Shown here in pieces: positions 37,675 to 46,509 of a stretch of 64,000 nt of DNA. This DNA comes from an uncultured Pelagibacteraceae bacterium (lineage in GTDB: Bacteria > Pseudomonadota > Alphaproteobacteria > Pelagibacterales > Pelagibacteraceae). The stretch is taken from positions 62,001-126,000 of the forward strand of contig CACMRM010000001.1 in the NCBI GenBank assembly GCA_902616145.1. The letters are read 5' to 3'. The notes beneath the pieces were generated by a model that saw only the letters and a list, made by a program, of their open reading frames with translations, was not told the origin of the DNA and ran no database searches. The translations under genes and the position numbers were made by a program. Position 1 is the first letter of the stretch. Every line of letters starts with the position of its first letter.

Positions 37675-39417
37675 ATGAAATTTGAAGAATTAAAAATCAT
37701 ATTAAAGCGACTTTATAAAGAATATATCAAGAAACATTTGAAGAGAATTTTAATTGCTTTAATCTTATCTTTGATTGTAGCTGCCAGTACGTCTGGTATA
37801 GCCTGGCTTCTTGATCCTGCGGTAAAAAAGATTTTTATTGAGCAAAATAAAATTTTTGCTTGGACTATTCCTCTCTTAATAATTGTTGCTTTTTCTAGTA
37901 AGGGATTGTCACTTTACTTTGCAAGATTGAATATCATAAGAGTAGGCGAAGAAGTAGCTGGAGAGCTGCAAAAAAAAGTTGCGTCTAACATCCTGATTTC
38001 AGATATCAAAACTTTAGACAACAGGCATTCAGGAAAATATATTTCAAATGTAATGTATGATACCCACCATGTAAAAACTTTAGTGAGCACTGGTGTATTA
38101 AATATTATGAAAGACAGCTTTTCAGTAATTGGTTTAGTTACATTAATGTTTTATCAAAATTGGAAGTTAGCTTTGTTTGCAATTTTGATGATGCCTCTAG
38201 CTGCTGGATTAGCTAGATCATTAGGAAAAAGAATTGGTAAAGCAACCTCAGTAGCTGGTGAGTCTTCTGGAAATCTAGCAACTTTTTTAGCAGAAATTTT
38301 TAAGGCCTCTAAAATGATAAGAATATACCAAAAGGAAAATGTAGAAGATAAAAAAGCAAAAAACGTAATAGATGACCTTGTTGAAAAAAATATAAAAATT
38401 GGAAGCGTGATGATACGAGCCACACCAATTATGGAAATCTTAACTGGTTTTATGATTGCAGGGTTTATAATATTTTCAGGGAAACTTATTTCAGCAGGTG
38501 AACTAGGGGTGAACAATTTTTTTTCTTTTTTAGCTGCTATGATGCTAGCCTATCAGCCCATAAGATCCTTAGCTACTTTAAACATGGCTGCATATCAAGG
38601 AGCAGCTGCATTTAAAAGAATCAGCACTATAATTGATAATAAAGTTGAAATAGTTGATAATAAAAATTTATCTAGACTAAATTTAAAAAATTCAGAAATA
38701 AGATTTAGTAATGTTAGTTTTAAATATGACTCTACCAAAGAAAGGGCAATAAAAGACATTAGTTTCGGAATTCAAGGGAATACTATGGCCGCATTTGTTG
38801 GTCATAGTGGTGCTGGAAAAAGTACAATTCTAAATTTATTACCAAGGTTCTATGATCCACAGAATGGTAGGATTGAAATTGACGGCCAAAATATAAAGGA
38901 AGTGTCTCTCAACTCTTTAAGAAAAAATCTTTCAATGGTTAGCCAAGACGTAATTTTATTTGATGATACAGTTAAAAATAATATCTCATACGCAAAAGCA
39001 AACGCCTCCCATGAGGAAATTGTGAAGGCTTGCAAATATGCTGCGGCTGACGAATTTATTCAAAAATTACCAAATGGCTACGATACATTAATAGGTGAGA
39101 ATGGAGTTCGATTATCTGGTGGACAAAAACAAAGAATTTCAATAGCAAGGGCAATTTTAAAAGAATCTCCGATTATTCTTTTGGATGAAGCAACTTCATC
39201 ACTTGATACTGAGTCTGAGGAGATTGTTCAGAATGCAATATTAAATTTAACGAAAAATAAGACAACTTTAGTTATTGCTCATCGCCTTTCTACTATTCAT
39301 AACGCAGATAAAATATTTGTTTTAAAAAATGGAGAAATAATCGACTCAGGAAATCATGATTTTCTAATTAAAAAAAGTGACGAATATAAATTATTGTATG
39401 AAAAACAATTAAAATAA
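37675..39417 (+). CDS. msbA: ABC transporter, MsbA-like lipid A flippase (fused permease-ATPase)
   Basis: Half-transporter of 580 residues: six-helix membrane domain (about 20-310) then an ATPase with Walker A GHSGAGKST near 382, Q-loop SMVSQDVILF, signature RLSGGQKQRISIARAIL, Walker B PIILLDEATSSLD and the switch histidine in IAHRLST. The position between ubiA and waaA-lpxK-lpxL supports a role in flipping lipid A-core to the outer face of the inner membrane. A different lipid or peptide substrate cannot be excluded. Confidence 0.88.
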   Translation: MKFEELKIILKRLYKEYIKKHLKRILIALILSLIVAASTSGIAWLLDPAVKKIFIEQNKIFAWTIPLLIIVAFSSKGLSLYFARLNIIRVGEEVAGELQKKVASNILISDIKTLDNRHSGKYISNVMYDTHHVKTLVSTGVLNIMKDSFSVIGLVTLMFYQNWKLALFAILMMPLAAGLARSLGKRIGKATSVAGESSGNLATFLAEIFKASKMIRIYQKENVEDKKAKNVIDDLVEKNIKIGSVMIRATPIMEILTGFMIAGFIIFSGKLISAGELGVNNFFSFLAAMMLAYQPIRSLATLNMAAYQGAAAFKRISTIIDNKVEIVDNKNLSRLNLKNSEIRFSNVSFKYDSTKERAIKDISFGIQGNTMAAFVGHSGAGKSTILNLLPRFYDPQNGRIEIDGQNIKEVSLNSLRKNLSMVSQDVILFDDTVKNNISYAKANASHEEIVKACKYAAADEFIQKLPNGYDTLIGENGVRLSGGQKQRISIARAILKESPIILLDEATSSLDTESEEIVQNAILNLTKNKTTLVIAHRLSTIHNADKIFVLKNGEIIDSGNHDFLIKKSDEYKLLYEKQLK

Positions 39418-39420
39418 TTG

Positions 39421-40707
39421 ATGATTTTTTTCTATCGAATTGTAACAAATTTATTATATCCTATTTTAATTTTATTAATTTATATTAGAAAAATTTTAGA
39501 AAAAGAAGATCCAATAAGATTTAAAGAAAAAATTTTTTCTTCACATTTTAACGTTCAGAGATTAGAGAATAAAAAATTAATTTGGTTTCATTGTGCGAGT
39601 GTAGGCGAGTTAAAAAGTATAATTCCAATTATTAAAGAGATAGATGTTGGTAATAGTGATTTTGAATTTCTAATAACAACCGTAACGCTTAGTTCAGCAA
39701 ATTTAGCTAGAAGTGAAATAAAAAAAATTAATAATGTAAGTCATAGATTTTTTCCTATAGATGTCCATTTTCTAATAAAAAAGTTTATAAGTTCGTGGAA
39801 GCCTAATGTAATTTTTCTTGTTGACTCAGAAATATGGCCAAACTTAATTATATCAGCAAAGAGAGCTAAAATTCCTATAGCCTTAATTAATGCAAGAATA
39901 ACAAGAAAAACTTTTAAGAGGTGGATGTATGTACCTAAATTAGCTGAAAAAATTTTTAGATCTTTTGATTTATGCCTTTCATCTAACCTGGAAACAAAAC
40001 AATTTTTGGAAAATTTAAAAGCTAAAAATATTGTTAATGCTGGAAATATAAAATTAATTAAGTCTAATAATTTAAAGTTACCAAGATTTGAAAAAATAAA
40101 AAATCAAAAAATTTGGTGTGCGCTTAGTACTCATGAGGGAGAGGAAAAACTCTGTATTAAGGTCCACAAAATTTTGAGTGAAAAATTTAAGGATTTTACT
40201 ACAATTATTGCACCCAGGCATATTGAAAGATCATCAAAAATTAAAAAGTTATGCGTCGAAAACAATTTAAATGTTCAAATAATTGGAAAAGATGATAATT
40301 TTTCTTTTGATAAAGAGGTAGTAATAATTAACTCTTTTGGAATTTTGTTTGAATTTCTCTTAAAATCAAGAAGTGTTTTTATTGGGAAGTCTACCCTAAA
40401 AAGGCTAGAAAATGATAGCGGGCAGAGTCCGATTGAACCAGCACAACTTGGATGTAGAATTTATCATGGTCCATATGTTTCAAATTTTAAAGATATTTAT
40501 GAAATTCTTAACAAAAACAAAATTGCTAAAGAAATTAATACATATGAGGAATTGTCTAATAATTTGATGGAGGATTTTGAGAAAAAAATTGAAAAAAAAC
40601 CTTCACTTTTCATGCAAGATTTGAGTGAGAAAACTTTAGAAAATACAATGAAATATTTAAATAAATTTTTGTCTAATGAAAATATCAAAACCGAAATACT
40701 GGAATAA
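39421..40707 (+). CDS. waaA: 3-deoxy-D-manno-octulosonic acid (Kdo) transferase
   Basis: Adds Kdo to lipid A precursor from CMP-Kdo. I start at ATG 39421, one codon after a TTG next to the msbA stop; 428 residues. An N-terminal membrane anchor is followed by the family blocks IWFHCASVGELKSI near residue 56, VDSEIWPNLI near 140, and the C-terminal SGQSPIEPAQLGC near 340. It overlaps lpxK by 32 bases. The CMP-Kdo synthetase kdsB lies at the right edge of this window. Confidence 0.93.
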   Translation: MIFFYRIVTNLLYPILILLIYIRKILEKEDPIRFKEKIFSSHFNVQRLENKKLIWFHCASVGELKSIIPIIKEIDVGNSDFEFLITTVTLSSANLARSEIKKINNVSHRFFPIDVHFLIKKFISSWKPNVIFLVDSEIWPNLIISAKRAKIPIALINARITRKTFKRWMYVPKLAEKIFRSFDLCLSSNLETKQFLENLKAKNIVNAGNIKLIKSNNLKLPRFEKIKNQKIWCALSTHEGEEKLCIKVHKILSEKFKDFTTIIAPRHIERSSKIKKLCVENNLNVQIIGKDDNFSFDKEVVIINSFGILFEFLLKSRSVFIGKSTLKRLENDSGQSPIEPAQLGCRIYHGPYVSNFKDIYEILNKNKIAKEINTYEELSNNLMEDFEKKIEKKPSLFMQDLSEKTLENTMKYLNKFLSNENIKTEILE

Positions 40708-41605
40708 TAGAAGTTTAATATCAATAATACTTCTGCCGATATCTACCATTTTTGAAATTTTTGTTTTTTTAAGAAGTAAATTCATTAAACCTCGTTCTTT
40801 TGATATTCCTATAATCTGTGTAGGAAATATATATGTTGGTGGAACTGGTAAAACACCCACTTCATTATTTTTAGCAAATAAGCTCAAAAAAAAAGGGAAG
40901 AATCCTGTTATTGTAAGGAAATTTTATAAAGAGCATCGCGATGAATACGAATTAATAAAAAAATATTTTAGTGGTTTTTTGACTAATAAAAAAAGATCTG
41001 TAGCGATAGAAGAATCAATTATAAAAGGTTATGACTCTGTAATTTTAGATGATGGAATGCAGGATTATAAAATAAAAAAAAATTTAATTATGGTATGTTT
41101 TAATCAAAATCAAATGATAGGTAATGGTTTTGTCTTCCCTTCAGGTCCATTAAGAGAAAATTTAAAAGCTTTAACAAAAGCAGAGATCGTTCTTTTAAAT
41201 GGTAAAAAAAACATTCAATTTGAAGAATTAATTTTGAATGTAAACAAGAACTTAAAAATATTTTATTCCAATTATAAACCTATGAATTTGGATATCTTTA
41301 GGAAAAAAGATTTGTGTGTAGTTTCTGGAATTGGAAATCCAGAAAATTTTATACAATTATTAAAGAGTCACGAATTAAAAATTTCAAGAGAATTTAATTT
41401 TCCTGATCATTACGAGTTTAAAAAAGACGAATTACTTAATATTATAGATTACGCTAAAAATAATAATCTTCAAGTAATTACAACTGAGAAAGATTTTTGT
41501 AGATTAAAAAAATATAATTTAGAAGGAATTGATTATCTAAGAGTAGAACTTACAATTGATCAAGAAGATCTATTTTTAGAGTCGCTTTTACATATATATG
41601 ATTAA
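40676..41605 (+). CDS. lpxK: Tetraacyldisaccharide 4'-kinase
   Basis: Phosphorylates the 4' position of lipid A disaccharide. The 309 residues start with KISKPKYWNNRS, which matches the family N-terminus and supports the start inside waaA. The P-loop is VGGTGKTP near residue 61, followed by DDGMQDYKI and the C-terminal TTEKDFCRL. Both neighbouring genes overlap it, so the lipid A genes are tightly coupled. Confidence 0.93.
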   Translation: MKISKPKYWNNRSLISIILLPISTIFEIFVFLRSKFIKPRSFDIPIICVGNIYVGGTGKTPTSLFLANKLKKKGKNPVIVRKFYKEHRDEYELIKKYFSGFLTNKKRSVAIEESIIKGYDSVILDDGMQDYKIKKNLIMVCFNQNQMIGNGFVFPSGPLRENLKALTKAEIVLLNGKKNIQFEELILNVNKNLKIFYSNYKPMNLDIFRKKDLCVVSGIGNPENFIQLLKSHELKISREFNFPDHYEFKKDELLNIIDYAKNNNLQVITTEKDFCRLKKYNLEGIDYLRVELTIDQEDLFLESLLHIYD

Positions 41606-42455
41606 AAAATTAAAATATTTTATTCAGGCAATAATTATTTATATTTTTTTTATAATTGGAAAATTATTGGGAAAAACTATTAGTAGAAAAGTTTTTTCAT
41701 TTTTATTTTTCAAATTTGTTCCTTTTTTTAAATCTAAAAAGATAATTGAAAAAAATTTAAGAATTTTTAAAAATAATATTTCTGGAGATGAAATTAACTC
41801 TATTACTTTAGAATTTCTAAAAAATTATGGTATGACATTTATTGAATACATTTTTTTAAATGATTTTCGTAAAGATAATTCTCATATGACTATTAAAGGA
41901 AAGGAAAATTTACTTAAAATCCTACAGCAAAATAAATCTGTAATTTTTGTTTCCGGCCATTTTGCAAATTATGAGTTAATGTCAATGGAAATAAATAAAA
42001 TGAACATAAAACTAGCAACTATCTACAGGCCTTTGAACAATTTTTTCCTTAACCCTTTGATGGAATATTTAAGAAGAAAATATGTTTGTAAATATCAAAT
42101 AAAAAAAGGAATTAAAGGTGTCAGAGAAGTTATTGATTTTATTAATAAAGATTTTAGCATTGCTTTAATGATTGATCAAAGAGTCAGTGAGGGAGAAAAA
42201 ATAAACTTTTTTAATAAATCAGCTTTAACTACAACATTACCAGCTCAACTCTCTATTAAATATAATTTACCGATAATACCAGTTTTTATTGAAAGGATTA
42301 ATGCGAATAAATTTCAACTTATTTTTCACAGTCAAATAAAACCTGATAATTATAATAATAAGTTAAGTTTAACTAAAAAATTAAATGAAATACTTGAGCA
42401 AATGATCTCAAAAAATCCTAATCAATGGATTTGGACACATAATAGATGGAAGTAA
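41598..42455 (+). CDS. lpxL: Lipid A lauroyl/myristoyl acyltransferase (LpxL/HtrB family)
   Basis: Transfers a secondary acyl chain to Kdo-lipid A. The 285-residue protein has an N-terminal membrane helix, the catalytic H-x4-D/E motif in SGHFANYE near residue 118, the MIDQRVSEGEKINFF block and ends PNQWIWTHNRWK, a family hallmark. It overlaps lpxK by 8 bases and ends 2 bases before the convergent DUF2093 gene. Whether it adds laurate or myristate cannot be read here. Confidence 0.9.
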   Translation: MIKKLKYFIQAIIIYIFFIIGKLLGKTISRKVFSFLFFKFVPFFKSKKIIEKNLRIFKNNISGDEINSITLEFLKNYGMTFIEYIFLNDFRKDNSHMTIKGKENLLKILQQNKSVIFVSGHFANYELMSMEINKMNIKLATIYRPLNNFFLNPLMEYLRRKYVCKYQIKKGIKGVREVIDFINKDFSIALMIDQRVSEGEKINFFNKSALTTTLPAQLSIKYNLPIIPVFIERINANKFQLIFHSQIKPDNYNNKLSLTKKLNEILEQMISKNPNQWIWTHNRWK

Positions 42456-42457
42456 GG

Positions 42458-42652
42458 TCATTTTTTTAAACTTTTATACCTTTCATTTGCCTCTTTAACT
42501 GAATAATAAGCTTCTTGAAGGTCTACATTCCAATAATTTAAATCTTTTAGCATTATCTCTTTTCCTGATATTGCACACAAAACAAAATCTCCTTCCTCCA
42601 TAACATCAAATGAGTTGTGTTTAAAAAGAAGTTTAGCTTTTTTTTTATTCAT
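42458..42652 (-). CDS. DUF2093 small protein
   Basis: A 64-residue protein starting MNKKKAKLLFKHNSFDVMEEGDF-like at 42652. The GDFVLCAISGKEIMLKDLNYWNVDLQEAYYS region fits DUF2093, a small alphaproteobacterial family of unknown function. A longer upstream in-frame reading runs antisense through purD and is not real. The start is 28 bases from the divergent purD start. Confidence 0.78.
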   Translation of the reverse strand: MNKKKAKLLFKHNSFDVMEEGDFVLCAISGKEIMLKDLNYWNVDLQEAYYSVKEANERYKSLKK

Positions 42653-42680
42653 CAATAAATTATACAATATATTATTTAAC

Positions 42681-43958
42681 ATGAATATTGGATTAATAGG
42701 TAGTGGAGGGCGTGAACATGCGATTTGCAAGAAAATATCTGAGTCAAAATTAACCAAAAAAATTGTATGCTTCCCAGGAAACGCTGGAACATCTAAACTA
42801 GCTACTAATATTAATATAGATTTTTTAAACTTTAAATTACTCCTTAAATTTATCAAAAGATTAAAGATTGATTTAGTAATTGTAGGGCCTGAGGAGCCTT
42901 TAGTAAAAGGATTAGTTGATTTTTTAGAAAAAAATAAAATTAAAGCTTTTGGACCTAAAAAATTTGCATCGAAACTTGAGGGATCAAAAGCTTTCATGAA
43001 AAATTTATGTAAAAAAAATAATATCCCAACTGCAAATTACAAAGTTTGCAAAAGTATAAAACAAATTCATGAATTTCTTAAAAAAAACAAATTTCCAATT
43101 GTAGTAAAAGCTGATGGTCTTGCCGCCGGTAAAGGAGTAACTATTTGCAAGAAAAAGAGTGAGGTAATGAGTGTCTCTAATGAAATTTTTAAAGGTAAGT
43201 TTAAATCGTCTAAAACTATAGTGTTAGAAGAGTATTTAAAAGGAATCGAAGCAAGTTATTTTCTTGTTGTAGATAAAAAATCTTTTAAGTTTTTTGGAAC
43301 TGCTCAAGATCATAAGCGTGTAAAAGAGGGTGATAAGGGTCTTAATACTGGAGGTATGGGAGCATATTCTCCAGCAAGAATTATTAATAAAAAAGTTGAA
43401 AAAAAAATCTTAAAAAAGATTGTGTTACCAACACTCAATTATTTAAAAAAAAGGAAAAAATTTTACAGAGGATTTCTTTATGTTGGGCTAATGATTAAAA
43501 ATAAAGAGCCATATTTAATAGAATACAACGTAAGAATGGGTGATCCAGAATGTCAGGCAATATTACCGAAGCTTAAAACAGATATTGTAAAAATATTTAA
43601 TAGTGTTGTAAATGATAAATTAAAAAATCAAAAAATTCTTTGGAAAAATAAAAAAAGTATGACGATTGTTTTATGTTCAAAAGGCTACCCAAAAAATTAC
43701 AAAAAAAATATACTAATTAAAAACTTAGAGAATTTAAATATATCAAATAATGATGAAATTTTCCACGCAGGTACAAAATTAATTGACAAAAAGCTTTTTT
43801 CTGTTGGTGGTCGTGTTCTAAATTTCACTTCTACAGGAAATAATTTTAAAAAAATAAGAGAAAGAATTATCAAATTGATAAAAAAACTTAATTGGGAATT
43901 TGGTTTTTTTAGAAAAGATATTGGTTGGAAGGTCATAGAAAAAAATGAGAATAATTAG
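42681..43958 (+). CDS. purD: Phosphoribosylamine-glycine ligase
   Basis: Second step of purine synthesis. I start at ATG 42681 (425 residues), which gives the canonical MNIGLIGSGGREHAI N-terminus; an earlier ATG would overlap DUF2093. ATP-grasp features follow: GPEEPLVKGLVD, VVKADGLAAGKGV near residue 140, the signature TGGMGAYSP and EYNVRMGDPECQ. The gene is lysine-rich, in line with the local AT bias. It overlaps rsmD by 14 bases. Confidence 0.95.
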   Translation: MNIGLIGSGGREHAICKKISESKLTKKIVCFPGNAGTSKLATNINIDFLNFKLLLKFIKRLKIDLVIVGPEEPLVKGLVDFLEKNKIKAFGPKKFASKLEGSKAFMKNLCKKNNIPTANYKVCKSIKQIHEFLKKNKFPIVVKADGLAAGKGVTICKKKSEVMSVSNEIFKGKFKSSKTIVLEEYLKGIEASYFLVVDKKSFKFFGTAQDHKRVKEGDKGLNTGGMGAYSPARIINKKVEKKILKKIVLPTLNYLKKRKKFYRGFLYVGLMIKNKEPYLIEYNVRMGDPECQAILPKLKTDIVKIFNSVVNDKLKNQKILWKNKKSMTIVLCSKGYPKNYKKNILIKNLENLNISNNDEIFHAGTKLIDKKLFSVGGRVLNFTSTGNNFKKIRERIIKLIKKLNWEFGFFRKDIGWKVIEKNENN

Positions 43959-44505
43959 TGGAAAATATAAAGGAAGAAATTTAAATTTCGTTTCATCAAA
44001 AATTACACGACCATTAAAAGACTCTGTAAGAGAAAATATTTTTAATATTTTAGAACACTCTAATAAAATTGATTCAAAGATAATCAATAGTGAAATACTT
44101 GATCTTTACTCGGGTACTGGATCATTTGGTATAGAGTGTATTTCAAGAGGAGCCAAAAAAGTTACTTTTGTCGAGAAAGATGAAAATGCTATTAGTATTT
44201 TAAAAAAAAATTTAGATAAGCTATCAATTAATAAAAAGGCATTAGTAGTCGAGAATGAAATTGAAGGTTTTTTAAGAAAAAAAATAAGAAATAAATTTGA
44301 TATTTTTTTTTTTGACCCGCCCTTTAATGATAAAAGTTTTCTCGAAAATCTTAAAGTTATAAAAAGTTTTAAAAATTATCAGTCTAAACATATTCTGATT
44401 ATACATAGAGAAAAAACTTCAGCTGAAAATTTTGATAATTTGTTAAAAATTCACCTAAAAAAAGAGTACGGTCGGTCAATGATTCTTTTTGCATCATTTA
44501 TTTAA
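43945..44505 (+). CDS. rsmD: 16S rRNA (guanine966-N2)-methyltransferase
   Basis: Methylates G966 of 16S rRNA. The 186-residue protein begins with MRIISGKYKGRNL and RPLKDSVRENIFNIL, has the S-adenosylmethionine motif LDLYSGTGSFGIECISRGA near residue 55 and the catalytic FFDPPF (the NPPY-like motif) near 128. The 3' end overlaps the convergent pgi gene by 8 bases. Confidence 0.94.
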   Translation: MRIISGKYKGRNLNFVSSKITRPLKDSVRENIFNILEHSNKIDSKIINSEILDLYSGTGSFGIECISRGAKKVTFVEKDENAISILKKNLDKLSINKKALVVENEIEGFLRKKIRNKFDIFFFDPPFNDKSFLENLKVIKSFKNYQSKHILIIHREKTSAENFDNLLKIHLKKEYGRSMILFASFI

Positions 44506-45703
44506 GAATAGATCTTGTAAAATTTTTTACCTCTTCTACTGCGGGTTGATCAAAAGGATTAATTTTTAAAATTTTGCCAATCATAGCTGTTTCCAACATA
44601 AAATAAGAAAAAAGTCTGCCAATTGTCTTTTCATCAGTTTCATTAATTACAATTTCTCTAAATGGTATATTTTTTTTTTTGAGAGATTTTATTAGAGCTT
44701 CTTTTTGAGCTATCTTAATCTCGTTTAAGCGCTTATTATGTAAAAAATTTGATTTCTTTGTTAAATTATTAATTTTTAAAAAAGATGTTTTTTTTTCTTT
44801 AATACTAAATATATAAAAAATTTTATCTTTGGGTCCATCTAAATAAAGTTGCAATAAACTGTGGTGATCTTTTGGAGTTTCCGAAATCACCGGAAAAAAA
44901 CCATTATCATTCTTTCCTAAACTTTCGGCAATAAGTTGTTGGTACCAGAATAAAAATTTATTTAGCTTAGATGAATAATTTAAAAAAACTATATTTTTCT
45001 TATTACTATTTTTTAGCAAACTACTCAATGTCAGAACACTTTCTTTGAGAAAATTGATTTTATAAGATTTTAGGTGCTCTCTTATGTTTTTTCTCATTTC
45101 TTTTATGTCAAGACCAAATAAATACGAAGGTAATATTCCTACCTCCGAGAGAACAGAGTATCTGCCGCCTATATATTTTTTGTGTTCAACAAAATGTATA
45201 TTTAATTTTTTTGAGAGACTATGTAATATATTATTTGTTTTTTCTGCTATTAAAATTAAATTTTTTGCATCTTTTTTTAAAATTTTCAAAAAAAACAAAC
45301 TTGAGATAGTTTCGATAGTCTCACCCGACTTTGATATAACTATAAAAAGAATTTTATTTAAATTTTCTTTTGTTAAAAGACTTAACTTTTCACTATCTAA
45401 ATTATCAATGAAAAATATTTTTTTTTTTATTTTATGTTTTAAAAAATCGTGTATTGCTTCTGATCCAAGTATAGATCCGCCCATACCTATTATAGCGATT
45501 TGTTTAAATTTTTTAAACTTGTTTAATTCTTTTTTAATAAAGTTAAAATTATACTTTTTACTTAAGATATGAAAAGTGTTTTTTTCTTTATCAATGTTAT
45601 TTAAAATGAGATTAAAATTATTTTTAAATAATTTTTCAAAACCGACTATTTTTTTTTTTATGAATTTTCTTGGTATATTGTGTTTATAAACTATACTTTT
45701 CAT
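44498..45703 (-). CDS. pgi: Glucose-6-phosphate isomerase, short form
   Basis: Interconverts glucose-6-phosphate and fructose-6-phosphate. The 401 residues are well below the ~550 of E. coli Pgi and nearer to the compact bacterial form. The sugar-phosphate motifs are present: IGMGGSILGSEAI, the SKSGETIET phosphate loop, GGRYSVLSEVG and the catalytic PKDHHSLLQLYLDGP. It is last in the minus-strand group ribF-ileS-lspA-lipoprotein-pgi and overlaps the lipoprotein stop by 4 bases. Confidence 0.9.
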   Translation of the reverse strand: MKSIVYKHNIPRKFIKKKIVGFEKLFKNNFNLILNNIDKEKNTFHILSKKYNFNFIKKELNKFKKFKQIAIIGMGGSILGSEAIHDFLKHKIKKKIFFIDNLDSEKLSLLTKENLNKILFIVISKSGETIETISSLFFLKILKKDAKNLILIAEKTNNILHSLSKKLNIHFVEHKKYIGGRYSVLSEVGILPSYLFGLDIKEMRKNIREHLKSYKINFLKESVLTLSSLLKNSNKKNIVFLNYSSKLNKFLFWYQQLIAESLGKNDNGFFPVISETPKDHHSLLQLYLDGPKDKIFYIFSIKEKKTSFLKINNLTKKSNFLHNKRLNEIKIAQKEALIKSLKKKNIPFREIVINETDEKTIGRLFSYFMLETAMIGKILKINPFDQPAVEEVKNFTRSILK

Positions 45704-46002
45704 CTCCTAATTTTATCAATAATTGATTCTTCTGTAGAATTGCTGCTTTCTTGATTTACTTCCTCAGTTGATTTAAGTATTTTTTTTAACTTTTGCTCAT
45801 CTTCATTATTTTTAGATTCTTCAATGGAGCCTGGTTTAGGTATTTTATTGTAATCAGGAGGTGTGATTAATGGCTCTCTTTTTTTTACTAGAAACTCATC
45901 ATTGGTTTTAACTTTTTCATTTCTTAAAACTTTTCCAGCTTCTTGAAATCCTGAACAAGATATAAAAAATAAAAATAAAAATAATATTTTAAATTTTCTC
46001 AT
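45700..46002 (-). CDS. Small lipoprotein, DUF3035 (BamF-like)
   Basis: A 100-residue protein with a short signal peptide ending FFISCSG, where the cysteine near residue 16 is a likely lipidation site (the residue at -3 is Phe, slightly unusual). The central NDEFLVKKREPLITPPDY matches DUF3035, a family linked with the alphaproteobacterial outer-membrane protein assembly machinery. The rest is glutamate- and lysine-rich and probably disordered. It lies directly after lspA, whose product would process it. The Bam link is by family only. Confidence 0.72.
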   Translation of the reverse strand: MRKFKILFLFLFFISCSGFQEAGKVLRNEKVKTNDEFLVKKREPLITPPDYNKIPKPGSIEESKNNEDEQKLKKILKSTEEVNQESSNSTEESIIDKIRR

Positions 46003-46497
46003 TTAATTTTTTCTTACAAATAATTCTTTTGTTATATAGATAAATATACCAAATGTTATAAATATATCTGCAACATTAAACGTGAACCAATGAAAATTGG
46101 CATAATGTATGTCTATAAAATCTGGAACAGCGTTATAAATTAATCTATCAAAAAAATTTCCTAATGCTCCACCAATTATAATTGAGAAAACTATTTTATC
46201 GAATTTATCTGATCTAATGCCGAATAATATTAAAGCAAAAATAACACCAGCAATTATAAATGATATCAAATTGTAAAATAATAATGAATTTGAACTTAAT
46301 AATCCAAAACCTATTCCTGTGTTCCACACAAGGTCAAAATTTAGGAAATTATTAACATAGAAGACATTTTCATTAAATTTTTCAAGTATAATTATTTTTG
46401 AATATCTATCTAAAAAAAAAATAATTAATATTAAGATTATAAAGTAAAAGTTTTCTTTTTTAATTATTTTTTTTTTTATCTCTATGAGGTTAATCAA
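46003..46497 (-). CDS. lspA: Lipoprotein signal peptidase II
   Basis: Aspartic membrane protease that cleaves lipoprotein signals after lipid attachment. The 164-residue protein has four hydrophobic helices and both catalytic aspartates: GGALGNFFDRLIYNAVPDFIDI near residues 112-130 and FNVADIFITFG near 140. The start codon is TTG. It lies 12 bases after ileS, the familiar ileS-lspA pairing. Confidence 0.93.
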   Translation of the reverse strand: MINLIEIKKKIIKKENFYFIILILIIFFLDRYSKIIILEKFNENVFYVNNFLNFDLVWNTGIGFGLLSSNSLLFYNLISFIIAGVIFALILFGIRSDKFDKIVFSIIIGGALGNFFDRLIYNAVPDFIDIHYANFHWFTFNVADIFITFGIFIYITKELFVRKN

Positions 46498-46509
46498 AAT
46501 TTTAACTTT

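Noticed and set aside
42653..42997. Long minus-strand extension of the DUF2093 frame
   Set aside because: It runs antisense through the start of purD and its composition has no family resemblance; the conserved part begins at ATG 42652.
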